Assembly: GCA_039208375.1 (NCBI GenBank)
Contig: JBCCRC010000008.1
Coordinates: 1 to 64,000 of the forward strand
DNA: 64,000 nucleotides
DNA from: JANQPC01 sp039208375
GTDB taxonomy: Bacteria; Pseudomonadota; Alphaproteobacteria; Rhodobacterales; Rhodobacteraceae
Direction of reading: 5' to 3'
Part shown: piece after piece, positions 16,058 to 25,998 of the stretch
How positions within the stretch are numbered: position 1 is the stretch's first letter
How the letters are laid out: the number at the start of each line of letters is the position of its first letter
Position numbers and translations under genes: made by a program
Notes under the pieces: model-generated
Databases searched by the model: none
What the model was told of the DNA's origin: nothing
The model's input: the letters and a program-made list of their open reading frames with translations, nothing else

Positions 16058-18250
16058 TCACACACTGTTCGACAACACGAAGTCTCGCGCCGCTGCAACA
16101 ATGCTTTCTCTCGAGGGTAGGGTCGCGCCATAGGCCGGGCCCGTTGCGATAAAGCTGTCTTCGGCCGTAAGCCGCCTGACCGGCAGATCTGTCTCCTCGC
16201 TCAAAAGTGCCATCAGCCCTTCGGCGACGCCGCCGGAACGCCGTGTTTCGTCAACGATCAACACACGCTTTGCGCCGCTTAGCGCCGCGATCAGGCTTTC
16301 GGTGGGCAGCGGGCTTAGCCAACGCAGATCGATCAGCCGACCATTGATGCCTTGTTCTTCAAGAATAGGACCCGCCTGGCGCGACAGGAAAAAGCCATTT
16401 GCAAAGCTCACGATGGCGAGATCGGCCCCATCGCCATGGCAGTACACTTCACCAAATCCGATATGCGCGCCAGGTTCCGGATAGTAGTTCATCCACGCTG
16501 CATCCCCGGAAACGTTAAGATCTCGCATGGGGTAAAGAGCGATCGGTTCGAGAAACACCACAACGCGCTGCTCCTCCCGGGCCAGGCGCACGCATTCGCG
16601 AAGCATCCGGGCCGCATCGGCGCCGTTTGATGGGCAGGCGAGGATCAGCCCCGGGATGTCGCGCAGCACGGCTACAGAGTTGTCGTTGTGAAAATGCCCG
16701 CCGAAACCCTTTTGGTATCCAAGGCCAGCGATCCGCACCACCATCGGATTCGTGAATTGCCCGTTGGAGAAGAATGGGAGCGTCGCGGCCTCCCCTCGCA
16801 GCTGATCTTCCGCGTTGTGGAGGTAGGCCAAAAATTGAATTTCGGGGATTGGCACAAAGCCGTTCTGGGCCATTCCGATGGCCAACCCGAGGATCGACTG
16901 TTCATCGAGAAGCGTGTCGATCACGCGATCCGGCCCAAATCGGCTTTGGAGCTTTTGTGTTACGCCATAAACGCCACCCTTACGACCGATGTCTTCGCCC
17001 ATCAGGATAATCTCGGGGTGTTCCAGCATCAGATCCGAGAGCGCCCAGTTTAAGATACGGCTCATAGCCTGGGGATCGGCTTGACCGGGAAGATCGCTGC
17101 CCATCGCAGCAGCACGGTCTTCACGGCTTGGCCCATTTGAGGGCAGCCATGGGCGTTTAGGTGGGATCAGGCTTTCCATAACCTCGCGTGCCGAGCTCAG
17201 ATGCGGGCGGGTCGCTACCTTTTCGGCAAGCCGCGCGACCTCTGCGCGCGTCTCGTCATAGATCGCAAGCGCAGCATCGGCTTCAAGCGCGCCGGCAGCG
17301 CCCAAGAGGCGCACGGTGTGAAGCAATGGATCGTTCGCCTCATCCGCCTCCACCTCTGAGCGCGTCAAATAGCTTGTGGGGACATCTGCGCCTGCATGCC
17401 CGAAAAGCCGAACCGTTCGAAGATGCAAAAAGGCCGGCTTGCGATGGATGCGAACAAACTCAGCGGCCTCTGTCGTCACGCGGAATGTATCGTAGATGTT
17501 CAGCCCGTCGCACGCAAAATAGCGCAAGCCCGGCCGGTGCGCGAAGGATGCTGCGATCCAACCATCTGGCGTTTTAGTCGATATGCCGATGCCATTGTCC
17601 TCGCAGACGAAAAGAAGTGGCACTGGTGTTGACTGGTAGGCGGCCCACTGGGCCGCGTTGAAGGCGCCTTGAGCGGTTGAATGGTTCGCCGAGGCATCAC
17701 CAAACGAACAGCAGACCACGGCATCGTCAGGATAGGTGGCATATGTTGGTCGGTGCCGTTTTGCGGCTCCAATGGAAAAGGCCGCACCGACCGCCTTGGG
17801 CAAGTGGCTGGCGATGGTAGAGGTTTGCGGCGGTATGTTTAGAGCCTTCGAACCCAAAACCTTGTGGCGGCCGCCTGAAATCGGATCCTCTGACGAGCAG
17901 GCGAAGCTAAGAAGCATATCCCAAGCGATGTTTTGGCCAGGCAACTGGCTGCTGCGCGCGATCTGAAATGCAGCATCTCGGTAGTGTAGAAACGCTGGAT
18001 CACTGAGCCGCAACGCAAGCGCCACAGCCGCCATTCCTTCATGGCCAGACGAGCCTATCGTATAGAAGCCTTCGCCTTTGGCCTGCATGATGCGGCTTTG
18101 AAGATCCAGTATCCGGCTTAGGCACTGCGCGCGGTAGACGGCAACAGCCATCTCGGGCGTCAGCAGCACATCGGGATCCGCACCCGGCGGAAACGCACGC
18201 GCGGCCACCCGTTTGCGATAGTTCTCTTCTACAATTGCTGCGCGATCCAT
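16058..18250 (-). CDS. Fused 2-oxoacid dehydrogenase E1 alpha-beta component
   Basis: A 730-residue thiamine-diphosphate enzyme combining both E1 subunits. Residues 1-360 form the E1-alpha dehydrogenase domain, with the ThDP segment CSFGDASANHSTAQGAFNAA. Residues about 390-565 form the E1-beta pyrimidine-binding domain (EDIGRKGGVYGVTQ), and about 585-715 the transketolase C-terminal domain (VLIVDETRRSGGVAEG). It would decarboxylate a 2-oxoacid, either branched-chain, acetoin-like or pyruvate, and acylate a lipoyl E2. No E2 or E3 gene is adjacent, so the substrate cannot be fixed from context. It is divergent from an acyl-CoA ligase across 277 bases. Confidence 0.85.
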   Translation of the reverse strand: MDRAAIVEENYRKRVAARAFPPGADPDVLLTPEMAVAVYRAQCLSRILDLQSRIMQAKGEGFYTIGSSGHEGMAAVALALRLSDPAFLHYRDAAFQIARSSQLPGQNIAWDMLLSFACSSEDPISGGRHKVLGSKALNIPPQTSTIASHLPKAVGAAFSIGAAKRHRPTYATYPDDAVVCCSFGDASANHSTAQGAFNAAQWAAYQSTPVPLLFVCEDNGIGISTKTPDGWIAASFAHRPGLRYFACDGLNIYDTFRVTTEAAEFVRIHRKPAFLHLRTVRLFGHAGADVPTSYLTRSEVEADEANDPLLHTVRLLGAAGALEADAALAIYDETRAEVARLAEKVATRPHLSSAREVMESLIPPKRPWLPSNGPSREDRAAAMGSDLPGQADPQAMSRILNWALSDLMLEHPEIILMGEDIGRKGGVYGVTQKLQSRFGPDRVIDTLLDEQSILGLAIGMAQNGFVPIPEIQFLAYLHNAEDQLRGEAATLPFFSNGQFTNPMVVRIAGLGYQKGFGGHFHNDNSVAVLRDIPGLILACPSNGADAARMLRECVRLAREEQRVVVFLEPIALYPMRDLNVSGDAAWMNYYPEPGAHIGFGEVYCHGDGADLAIVSFANGFFLSRQAGPILEEQGINGRLIDLRWLSPLPTESLIAALSGAKRVLIVDETRRSGGVAEGLMALLSEETDLPVRRLTAEDSFIATGPAYGATLPSRESIVAAARDFVLSNSV

Positions 18251-18527
18251 AGCTCAAACGCTTTAGTTCATTCAGTTTCGCGACCGGCGCCCGACGTCCT
18301 TTATCGCAGGTATCGCGAGCGGGAACAGCGGTTTTGCTAGGTTTCCGCGTATGTAGCGTTTGCGCTCTACGGCGCCGCGGGCTTTAGGGGAACGCAAAGA
18401 TGTGGCCACGGATCACAGGCCGAAACTGCGACGGGCATATCGGCGTCGACAAGGCGCGGCTCAACGACTAGCTAATCCATATGGGAGGAGTTTCAGACAA
18501 CCTGCGATTTAGTCCGGGCATAGGCTC

Positions 18528-20249
18528 ATGAGTGATCGCCAGCGACCATGGACGGCTTTCTATGGCCCCAACACGCGCGCGGAAATCCCGAATGCGTCAT
18601 ACCGAACTATTGGTGATCTAATCCGCTCAGCAGCGGAAACCTATGGGCGCGCGCCTGCCTTCACGACGTGCCTTCCAAATGGAATGAATGGCACGCTAAC
18701 CTTCGAGCAAGTTGACGAGATGTCAGACGCGCTTGCGGTTTACCTCCGCGAAGTGGCGGGTCTTGAGCCGGGCGCACGCATCGCGCTCCAAATGCCCAAT
18801 TGCCTAAGCTTTCCTGTGGCAGCATTCGGCGTTTTCAAAGCCGGTTGTATCCTCGTTAACGTCAACCCGCTTTACACCGCTGAAGAGATGGCGCGGCAGT
18901 TCGCTGATGCAGAGCCGGATGCGCTCATCATAATTGACATGTTCGCCGAAAAGATTCCGGCCGCGACGCGGGGCCACCCGATCCCCAATATCATAGTCAC
19001 CCGGGTGGCGGAGTTTTTTCCAACGTTGCCGCGCGGGATCGTCGGGCTTGTACAAACCTATTGGGATCGCTCGGTAAAACCCATCGAAGTGCCGCATATC
19101 CGGTTGCCGGATGCACTCGCGGCGGGCCGAGCCCACCGCACCGCAGATTCGATTGAAGTGGATGCCTATCATCAGACGGTAGCGCCTGATGATACGGCCT
19201 GCCTGCAATACACCGGTGGCACCACGGGCATCTCCAAAGCTGCGATGCTGACCCATGCCAACCTGATACTGAATATGGAACAGACAATGGAGCTGATCGC
19301 GATCGTGGAGAAGGGCCGCGAGACCGCTCTTACCGCGCTTCCGATGTACCATATCTTTGCATTCACGGTGAACTTGCTGGCATTTTATTGGCTCGGATGT
19401 CGCAATGTTCTGATTCCCAACCCGCGCCCACTGATCAACCTTAAACGGGCATTCGAGAATTACCCCATCACGTGGATGAGCGGTGTGAACACGCTATTCA
19501 ACGGACTTTTGAACGAGGCGTGGTTTAACGACAGCCCGCCGAAACACCTCAAGTTCGCTTCGGCGGGTGGTATGGCGCTGCAGGCTTCTGTGGCCGAACG
19601 GTGGGAAGAGGTGACGGGGAAGCCCATTATTCAGGGCTACGGGCTCACTGAAACCTCACCTGTTCTTACTTTCAATCCGCTAGGAAAGGCGCGTGCGGGC
19701 TCTATCGGTATCCCAGTGCCCTCCACGCTTGTTGAGTGTCTCGGCGAGGATGGGCAACCCGTGCCGCTCGGGGAAGCGGGCGAAATCGCCGCCAAGGGCC
19801 CGCAGGTCATGGCTGGTTACTGGAAACGCAGCGACGAAACCTCCGCTGTAATGAGAGACGGCTGGTTCCTAACCGGCGATATCGGGGTGATGGATGAAGA
19901 CGGATATGTGCGCATCGTCGACAGAAAGAAAGATATGGTCGTCGTTTCAGGCTTCAACGTTTATCCCAACGAGGTTGAGGATTGCTTGGTATCGCATCCC
20001 GGCATTCTCGAAGCGGCTGTGATCGGGGTTCCGGACGACGGCACTGGTGAAGCGGTAAAGGCCTTCATTGTGCGGCGAGACAGGGGGCTGGATAAGGCGG
20101 ACATCAGAGCCTTCTGCAAGTCTCATCTGACACCCTACAAGGTGCCAAAGCAGATCGAATTTCGTGACGAGTTGCCAAAATCGAACGTCGGCAAAATCCT
20201 TCGAAAAGATCTACGGGCGAATGAAGCCGGGCATGAGGCGGCGGAATAG
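18528..20249 (+). CDS. Long-chain acyl-CoA ligase (AMP-binding)
   Basis: A 573-residue adenylate-forming ligase that activates a carboxylate, probably a fatty acid, to acyl-CoA via acyl-AMP. The phosphate-binding loop is YTGGTTGISKAAMLTH (about 225-240). The A5 motif is GYGLTETSPV, A7 is GWFLTGDIG and A8 is VDRKKDMVVVSGFNVYPNEVE; the catalytic lysine lies in NVGKILRKDLR near the C-terminus. Length and motifs fit the FadD type, but chain length is not predictable. The downstream transporter starts four bases after the stop, so the two are likely co-transcribed. Confidence 0.88.
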   Translation: MSDRQRPWTAFYGPNTRAEIPNASYRTIGDLIRSAAETYGRAPAFTTCLPNGMNGTLTFEQVDEMSDALAVYLREVAGLEPGARIALQMPNCLSFPVAAFGVFKAGCILVNVNPLYTAEEMARQFADAEPDALIIIDMFAEKIPAATRGHPIPNIIVTRVAEFFPTLPRGIVGLVQTYWDRSVKPIEVPHIRLPDALAAGRAHRTADSIEVDAYHQTVAPDDTACLQYTGGTTGISKAAMLTHANLILNMEQTMELIAIVEKGRETALTALPMYHIFAFTVNLLAFYWLGCRNVLIPNPRPLINLKRAFENYPITWMSGVNTLFNGLLNEAWFNDSPPKHLKFASAGGMALQASVAERWEEVTGKPIIQGYGLTETSPVLTFNPLGKARAGSIGIPVPSTLVECLGEDGQPVPLGEAGEIAAKGPQVMAGYWKRSDETSAVMRDGWFLTGDIGVMDEDGYVRIVDRKKDMVVVSGFNVYPNEVEDCLVSHPGILEAAVIGVPDDGTGEAVKAFIVRRDRGLDKADIRAFCKSHLTPYKVPKQIEFRDELPKSNVGKILRKDLRANEAGHEAAE

Positions 20250-20252
20250 CCA

Positions 20253-21134
20253 ATGGTTGGGGCATTCGAACAGGCGATCCTTGCGCTGATGATCTTCGTC
20301 ATCATGCTGGGCATGGGCGCTTCTCTTACGCCACGCGATTTCTATTTGGCATTGCGTCGCCCCTACGGCCTCGCCATTGGCGTGATCTCGCAATACGGGT
20401 TCATGCCGCTCATTGGCTTCGCACTGGCCGCATTTCTTACGTTGCCCGAGGCGATTGCCGCAGGCGTATTGATTATGGCGTGTATGCCGGGCGGCACGAC
20501 ATCGAATATCTTCACCTACTTTTCCAAGGGAAACCTCGCGCTATCGGTATTGATGACGGTGACGTCGACAGTCGCCGGGGTAATCCTAATCCCGCTCATA
20601 CTGGTCGCCTACGCCACTGCCCTGAATCTCGAAATCCCCCGAGAAAACATCATCGTAACGCTGATCCTACTGCTTGTGCCGGTGGCGATCGGGATGGTGC
20701 TTCGTCGGGCAAATGCGAACGTGGGAGCGGTTACCGAGTTCTTTGGTTCTGCCCTCGCACTCTTTTTCATTTTGTTCCTTATGGTGAGTTGGATTCCCCG
20801 AAACTGGCAGTTTCTTCTGGAAACTACCGCTGGCACCTATACGGCTTCGATCGGCCTTGGTCTCATTGGCATTACCCTTGGGTATATCTTCGCGCGCAGC
20901 CTGTCGCTTCACCCCCGAAACGCGCGCACTGTCGCACTTGAAACGGGTATCCAAAATGGCCCGCTGGCCGTTGCGATCATCGTTTTCACCTTTCCCAACG
21001 CCGAGGCCCAGGCTGTGATGGCCGTGCCCGTGCTATACTCCCTTTTCATTGTCATCATTTCGACGCTGGTGACCTTGGTATTCCGGCGGGCCAACTTGGC
21101 CGCAGAGCAAAAGTTGCCCGACGGCTTGCTTTAG
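20253..21134 (+). CDS. Bile acid:sodium symporter (BASS) family transporter
   Basis: A 293-residue polytopic protein with nine to ten hydrophobic segments, in the BASS/SBF-like family that imports organic anions with sodium. The unwound-helix region is seen in MACMPGGTTSNIFTYFSKGNLALSV, and a second crossover occurs around ALETGIQNGPLAVAI. Both are hallmark segments. It starts four bases after the acyl-CoA ligase gene, suggesting that it imports a carboxylate which the ligase activates (inference). The sodium-driven mechanism would fit with the Na+-NQR encoded 6 kb away. Confidence 0.87.
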   Translation: MVGAFEQAILALMIFVIMLGMGASLTPRDFYLALRRPYGLAIGVISQYGFMPLIGFALAAFLTLPEAIAAGVLIMACMPGGTTSNIFTYFSKGNLALSVLMTVTSTVAGVILIPLILVAYATALNLEIPRENIIVTLILLLVPVAIGMVLRRANANVGAVTEFFGSALALFFILFLMVSWIPRNWQFLLETTAGTYTASIGLGLIGITLGYIFARSLSLHPRNARTVALETGIQNGPLAVAIIVFTFPNAEAQAVMAVPVLYSLFIVIISTLVTLVFRRANLAAEQKLPDGLL

Positions 21135-21228
21135 CGTTGGGTGGGCCAACGGCCCCATTCCTGCCGCCTTCTGCCGCCAAACTGCGCCCGCGGCAGGGCA
21201 ATTGCCGCTCGGAAGGATCGGGACGTGC

Positions 21229-22572
21229 ATGAAGGCCGTTGATTGGCGGGCCAGATACAAGGCGTCATCGGCGCTGATGCGCCGCGATAAGGCGGAAGCG
21301 CATTTGCGCCTTGTTGCGGATGCAGAAGGCGCGCCCGATACCGCCTACCTTGTTGCGCGCGCTTTACGGCCAGAGGTTACGGCCGCGGCCCTTCGGGCAG
21401 TATCCGAGATCGTAGGGTCGCGTTTCTACGTACCACCCGCGATGCTTGCGCGCATTTTGCGGGAAGCAGATCCCGTGGCAACAGTCAGTGCCGAGGCTGT
21501 ACGTTTCGAAGGGTTCTCGGCCTGCTGTAGCGCCTACGCCCGGCTCGATATCGAAAACACGGCGCTGGAGGCAGCTACCAGGCAGGCCGGCACGACGAAT
21601 GTGGACTTTGGGCCGAAGCTTCGGGGTGCACTTGCGCAAATTCGCCCTAGCGACAGGCTAGATATCTCCATCGGTGCTCACGGCATCGCGTTCAGCGATG
21701 GGCAACAAGAGATCGTCGAGCACAAAGTGCCGCTTCCGGAACGCTGGATTACAGGGTTTGGGGATGTGCAAGTGGCGATGGCCGGGATGGAAAGAGCCTT
21801 CTCGCTAAATCGGATCGCAGCGCAGAGGTTTCTGAGGGGCCTGCCGCGCGGCAAGAACGATCATGTGAGATACGTTTCGAGCGTTCGCGGCCAGGGCCTA
21901 AGCTCTTCAAGGCAAAGCGCGAGCGCCGTGCCGCTGCGCGGGGCGCACCGTCTGCGGGTTCTGGAACCCCTCGCCCCCAAGTGCGAAAGCCTAGCCGTTT
22001 ACGTAAATCCTGCGTTGGGAAGCACGGCGTGGGTTCTTGAGTTCGCCGGCCAGCGCTTCAGCCTTGTTCTGAACGCAGAACCGTGGCGCGGGTTTTCGGG
22101 CGACGGCGGCCTTCTCGGCGACTTGGCCGATGGCGCTGGGCCTAGCGCATCCACACTTCATGCCGCCCTAAAATGGCACGGCCAACTTGAGGCCAAGAGC
22201 ATCGCACGCAGGTGCGGTTGCACCGTCGACCTAGCCCGAAATGCGCTCGCGCGTCTCGCCGGCGAAGGGCTCCTGGGCTTTGATCTCGCCGATGGGAGCT
22301 ACTTCCATCGCGCCTTGCCCTATCAGCTGGCCGACGGCGGGAGAACCCCTCGCCGCCTAGAGGCGGCCGAAGCCCTCGCCACGGGCGGGCACGTTACCGT
22401 CGCGCCAGATGGTAAGAGCGCGCGAGTCACATCGGGGGAAGTGGTGCATCACGTCTCGGTTTCCGGCAGTATTTACAGGTGCACGTGCCCGTGGTTTGCG
22501 CGGAACGGTGCTTCACGCGGACCGTGCAAGCATGTTCTGGCCACACAGATTGTTCTGGAGCGGGTGACATGA
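21229..22572 (+). CDS. SWIM zinc-finger protein
   Basis: A 447-residue protein whose C-terminus carries a SWIM zinc finger: YRCTCPWFARNGASRGPCKH, i.e. CxC followed by CxH. The N-terminal 60 residues resemble a HEAT-like helical segment and the middle is alpha/beta with no recognised enzyme motif. The ATG at 21229 is preferred over 21202 as giving a cleaner N-terminus (MKAVDWRARYKAS). The stop overlaps the next gene (ATGA). In many bacteria SWIM proteins of this kind are encoded beside DUF6493, MoxR-type AAA ATPase and von Willebrand A genes; only the first partner is present here. Confidence 0.82.
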   Translation: MKAVDWRARYKASSALMRRDKAEAHLRLVADAEGAPDTAYLVARALRPEVTAAALRAVSEIVGSRFYVPPAMLARILREADPVATVSAEAVRFEGFSACCSAYARLDIENTALEAATRQAGTTNVDFGPKLRGALAQIRPSDRLDISIGAHGIAFSDGQQEIVEHKVPLPERWITGFGDVQVAMAGMERAFSLNRIAAQRFLRGLPRGKNDHVRYVSSVRGQGLSSSRQSASAVPLRGAHRLRVLEPLAPKCESLAVYVNPALGSTAWVLEFAGQRFSLVLNAEPWRGFSGDGGLLGDLADGAGPSASTLHAALKWHGQLEAKSIARRCGCTVDLARNALARLAGEGLLGFDLADGSYFHRALPYQLADGGRTPRRLEAAEALATGGHVTVAPDGKSARVTSGEVVHHVSVSGSIYRCTCPWFARNGASRGPCKHVLATQIVLERVT

Positions 22573-25241
22573 CCACTGAAGAAACCCTTGATCTCATTCG
22601 AACCACCTCGGCCGAAGCCGTATTGTCGCATTTTGCAGCGCTTCCAGAAAAGGAGCGCAAGAGGCACGCGGCTGCCATTGCGAAGCTTTTTAAAGCGCAA
22701 CAGCGCGTTGGCGTTCTGTGGAATGCCAGGGCCAAATGCGAACCGCCCATTGACGATATCGATGCGCTCCGCGTAGCCATGTTTGCTACTTCAAACGCCA
22801 GCACGCTTCTTCGCGCAGGACATGAGATGCTGCCTGCTCGCCTTGATCTGACAGTGATTATGAAAGCCCTCAAACCCGATTGCCTGCAGAGCTGGGTAGA
22901 CGGGCTCATTGAGCTAAGGCCCAGTTTTGTGGGCCAGGTCGCCCCGCTTTGGGCAGCAGAGCTATGCGCTCGGCCCACGAGCGATGCCTACATTCTTGGC
23001 TACTATGGCCACTTTACCGGACTTGGTGAAGACGATCCCATTTTCGCGTCGACCGACGTCTGGCGCTTTTTCGAAGTCGAAGGTGGCGGCGAGTTCAGCT
23101 TGGCGAGCCACGACAAGTATTGCCGGGAAGAAGATCGGTGGAGCCACCGGATCGCAGGAATGGCCGCTCGCGGGCAGCTGGACCGAGCGCGCTTGCTCGA
23201 CGCCTCGCTTGATGCCTTGGAGAGGGATTTCGGGCAGTTCCGGGCTGGCTGGTACTCACGCTTCCACGATCTGCTTGAGCCTACCATAACTGAAATAAGC
23301 GCGCGAAAAGCGCGATACTTAGGCCTACTCGACTCTACCGTACCGCCAACCGTGTCTTTCGCGCTTAAGGCCGTGCAGGTTTTGGAGAGGGAAGAGCAGC
23401 TTGATGCATCGGAGCTAATCATGGGCCTCTCAGGCCCTCTTCGTGCCCGGCAAAAGGCAACCCAGACCCTTGCTCTGAGGTTAATCAAGTCAGCGGCGGC
23501 CAGGGCGCCTGAGCTAAAGGAAGCGGCCGCGATCGCGGCGACGGACGCGTTGATTTCCGAAGCGTCCGATGTCCAGGCAAAGGTGCTTGACGTTATTGAT
23601 GGCCTTGGCATGGCGGCCGCGCCATGTGTCAAAGCCGCTGTGGCAGACTACGGCGATCAGGTCGCCCCATCGCTTCACTCACGCATCGACAGCTTCGGCG
23701 TGAAGCTTTCATCCACAAAGCCCCTTAGCGACAATGCGCTTCAAGAAACAGCGCCAGTCGTTCCGATCACACCCATCGACCAGCCCTATGAAGCGCTATT
23801 GGCATTTCTTTCCGTCTTGGAGAATCCGCGCGATGCCATGGCCGTTGAGCGCGCGATGGACGGGATGGCACGCCACATCGCGCCCTTGGTTACCGACGCA
23901 CGTGCCCTTTCCCCGCTGCGGAAGCGGGCGCTTCAGTTGCTTTCCGCACCGGGAGATATGACCATTCGATTCCTGCTGGCGGAGTTTGGTTATGCAGTCT
24001 CCAGCGATGCCGGGCCGGATGATCCTTTTTCAGCCACCGCTGCTATTGAGAGGCTGCCGTACATCCCCGAGGTTTCGCTGTTGCATGTTTTCCGTGCCCG
24101 CGCATGCGAGTTAGCCAACCTGGTCGCGGACGGCAGACGCCTGCCCATGTTATCTGCGCCGACACGCAGCGACGGCACTGTTGCGGCAAGCGTGCTTCTC
24201 GAGAGACTTTCCGCCTATGAATCCGCCAGCGCGGTACCAGGGCGAACAGATCTGAACCTTGCCCTGTTGCGGCTTTGGGCAGATGGTGCGGCCGGATCAG
24301 CTTCAGGCAAATTGGCTAACCGTGAAATCTCCCTTGCAATCGATTATGCTCTTGGGGCTGACAACAAGCCGGGCGGGGACGTAGCGCTCTGGGCAAGTGC
24401 TTGGGCCGCGCGACGCCCGCCTGAGGAAGACAAGCGTATCGCCGCCCTCGTAGGGCATACGTTGCCTGAGTGCGGGCGCCCTACAAGCTTCGACGTGATC
24501 GTGCGGCGTGTAGAACGTGACATCTACAATTATTGTGAGGTCGCGGTTGACACGCAGCCGCCCTGCCAAAATGCACCGGTGTCGCTGATTGCCGCCCAGT
24601 ATTTCCCCAAACCCAATCTGCCTTTTGGGGCAGGCGCCCCATGCGGGCTAAGCGCGGCGGATGTAGCCTGGGCGGCGTTGGTGCGCCCGTTGTCTCCGGA
24701 AGCCTTCTTCCGTCACGGTTTTCTCGCACTCGACCCGGACCAGAAACTGACCGATCACTTTTGCCGGGCGTATCTCGGCCCGCTTAAGCGGCCAGGTGGC
24801 CCGGTTGGTAAGGTTGGTCGCTCAATGCTTGCCTATTACCTGGCGTCTACCGATGCGTCGCTCAATGAATTGACGGTTGATACCGTCGGGCAGCTTATAG
24901 CGGAGTCTCGGCTTGACGCGATGACGTTTTCCGAAGCAGTTGCACCTCTTCTGAAAACCGAAACCTTGCCGATACGGCGCTGGACAAAGGCGTTTGCGAT
25001 TATCGCCGAAATGTCACCACGTCACGCAACGTTCATACGCAGTCTTGTGGCCGAATTGATTGACTTTGCGCCCGAGGCCGCGCCGCGAGATATGGGCGGC
25101 ATGTTGGAGATGTTGTTTGAACTCCACGTCGCCGCTGATGCCCCACTCGGCCACAGCCGCGCACGTGCTTGTCTTGCAGCGGTTGAGGGCGGCGGGAAGC
25201 TGGGCCGCTACGCGCGAAAACTTGTGGCACTAGACGGCTGA
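22569..25241 (+). CDS. DUF6493-like large helical protein, SWIM partner
   Basis: An 890-residue protein, mostly alpha-helical with HEAT-repeat-like periodicity, that I match to the DUF6493 family by its partnership and by the N-terminal pattern of MTTEETLDLIRTTSAEAVLS, FAALPEKERKRHA and a mid-region of repeated RALQLLSAPGD-like helices. The start at 22569 is fixed by the ATGA overlap with the SWIM gene; earlier in-frame codons lie within that gene. There is no signal peptide or membrane segment. Family function is unknown. The SWIM/DUF6493 pair often occurs with AAA+ and vWA proteins, so a large scaffold role is plausible (inference). Confidence 0.7.
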   Translation: MTTEETLDLIRTTSAEAVLSHFAALPEKERKRHAAAIAKLFKAQQRVGVLWNARAKCEPPIDDIDALRVAMFATSNASTLLRAGHEMLPARLDLTVIMKALKPDCLQSWVDGLIELRPSFVGQVAPLWAAELCARPTSDAYILGYYGHFTGLGEDDPIFASTDVWRFFEVEGGGEFSLASHDKYCREEDRWSHRIAGMAARGQLDRARLLDASLDALERDFGQFRAGWYSRFHDLLEPTITEISARKARYLGLLDSTVPPTVSFALKAVQVLEREEQLDASELIMGLSGPLRARQKATQTLALRLIKSAAARAPELKEAAAIAATDALISEASDVQAKVLDVIDGLGMAAAPCVKAAVADYGDQVAPSLHSRIDSFGVKLSSTKPLSDNALQETAPVVPITPIDQPYEALLAFLSVLENPRDAMAVERAMDGMARHIAPLVTDARALSPLRKRALQLLSAPGDMTIRFLLAEFGYAVSSDAGPDDPFSATAAIERLPYIPEVSLLHVFRARACELANLVADGRRLPMLSAPTRSDGTVAASVLLERLSAYESASAVPGRTDLNLALLRLWADGAAGSASGKLANREISLAIDYALGADNKPGGDVALWASAWAARRPPEEDKRIAALVGHTLPECGRPTSFDVIVRRVERDIYNYCEVAVDTQPPCQNAPVSLIAAQYFPKPNLPFGAGAPCGLSAADVAWAALVRPLSPEAFFRHGFLALDPDQKLTDHFCRAYLGPLKRPGGPVGKVGRSMLAYYLASTDASLNELTVDTVGQLIAESRLDAMTFSEAVAPLLKTETLPIRRWTKAFAIIAEMSPRHATFIRSLVAELIDFAPEAAPRDMGGMLEMLFELHVAADAPLGHSRARACLAAVEGGGKLGRYARKLVALDG

Positions 25242-25250
25242 CGGCACGCG

Positions 25251-25826
25251 TCAGACCACGATGACCGGGGCGCCTGGCATGACCTGTTCGTAGAGTTCAA
25301 TGGCATCGGCATTTGAGAGCCTAAAGCAGCCGGAGGTTTCGAAACCGCCAACCGTTGCGGAATTGTTTGTTCCGTGGATCCGGTAAAGCGTATCCCGCCC
25401 ACCTTCATAAAGATAAATCGCCCTTGCGCCGAGAGGGTTGTACGGGCCCGGAGGCACATAGGCGGGAAGCTCTGGTTGGCGCTGGCGCATCTCCTGCGGC
25501 GGCCACCATCCGGGCCACTTGGCCTTACGACCCACCACGGTTGCCCCGGTCCACAAGAAACCATCGCGGCCGACGCTGATCTCATAGCGCGCGGCGGAGG
25601 CGCCCTTCAGAACGTGAAGTAACACGCGCTCGGCATTTGATATGAGAAGCGTGCCATGCGGTTCGCTGCCGTGATACGGGACGACTGTCTTGGTAACTTC
25701 ACCGAGGTCCCTCGGCACGCTTTTGACATCAGCGGCAGCGGATTCGGAGGCAAAGCCTGCGAGCCCCAGGGCCCCCAGGACAAGTGCTTGGCGCTTCGTG
25801 AGTTTTGGCGTGTCATCTGACATCAA
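25251..25826 (-). CDS. L,D-transpeptidase (YkuD family)
   Basis: A 191-residue periplasmic enzyme that forms 3-3 peptidoglycan cross-links or attaches proteins to peptidoglycan. An N-terminal signal-like segment (about 12-32, KRQALVLGALGLAGFASESA) is followed by the YkuD domain. The active-site block is YRIHGTNNSATVGGFETSGC followed by FRLSN, with the catalytic cysteine at about residue 166. A conserved arginine follows it. The spacing of the catalytic histidine, HGTN and SGCFR is normal. It converges on the DUF6493 gene with only nine bases between stops. Confidence 0.9.
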   Translation of the reverse strand: MMSDDTPKLTKRQALVLGALGLAGFASESAAADVKSVPRDLGEVTKTVVPYHGSEPHGTLLISNAERVLLHVLKGASAARYEISVGRDGFLWTGATVVGRKAKWPGWWPPQEMRQRQPELPAYVPPGPYNPLGARAIYLYEGGRDTLYRIHGTNNSATVGGFETSGCFRLSNADAIELYEQVMPGAPVIVV

Positions 25827-25940
25827 GGTCTCAAAACCCCGTGTTACCGCGGCCCTGTGCTTCGGATCGCGGCTGATTCATAGCGTCTGAATACGGCGAG
25901 ACTGCGGGCCGCCACGCCGTTTTGTTACGTCGTCATTCAG

Positions 25941-25982
25941 AAAAATGAAAAAGCCCCGCGCGTGCCAAAGCGCGCGCGGGGC
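25941..25982 (-). terminator. Intrinsic terminator of the Tad pilus cluster
   Basis: On the minus strand a 10-bp GC stem (arms 25953-25962 and 25973-25982) with an 8-10 base loop is followed by TTTTTCATTTTT. It lies 16 bases beyond the small lipoprotein stop. Strong hairpin and T-tract make it a convincing rho-independent terminator. Confidence 0.9.
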
Positions 25983-25998
25983 AGGCTCTCAGGAAGTC

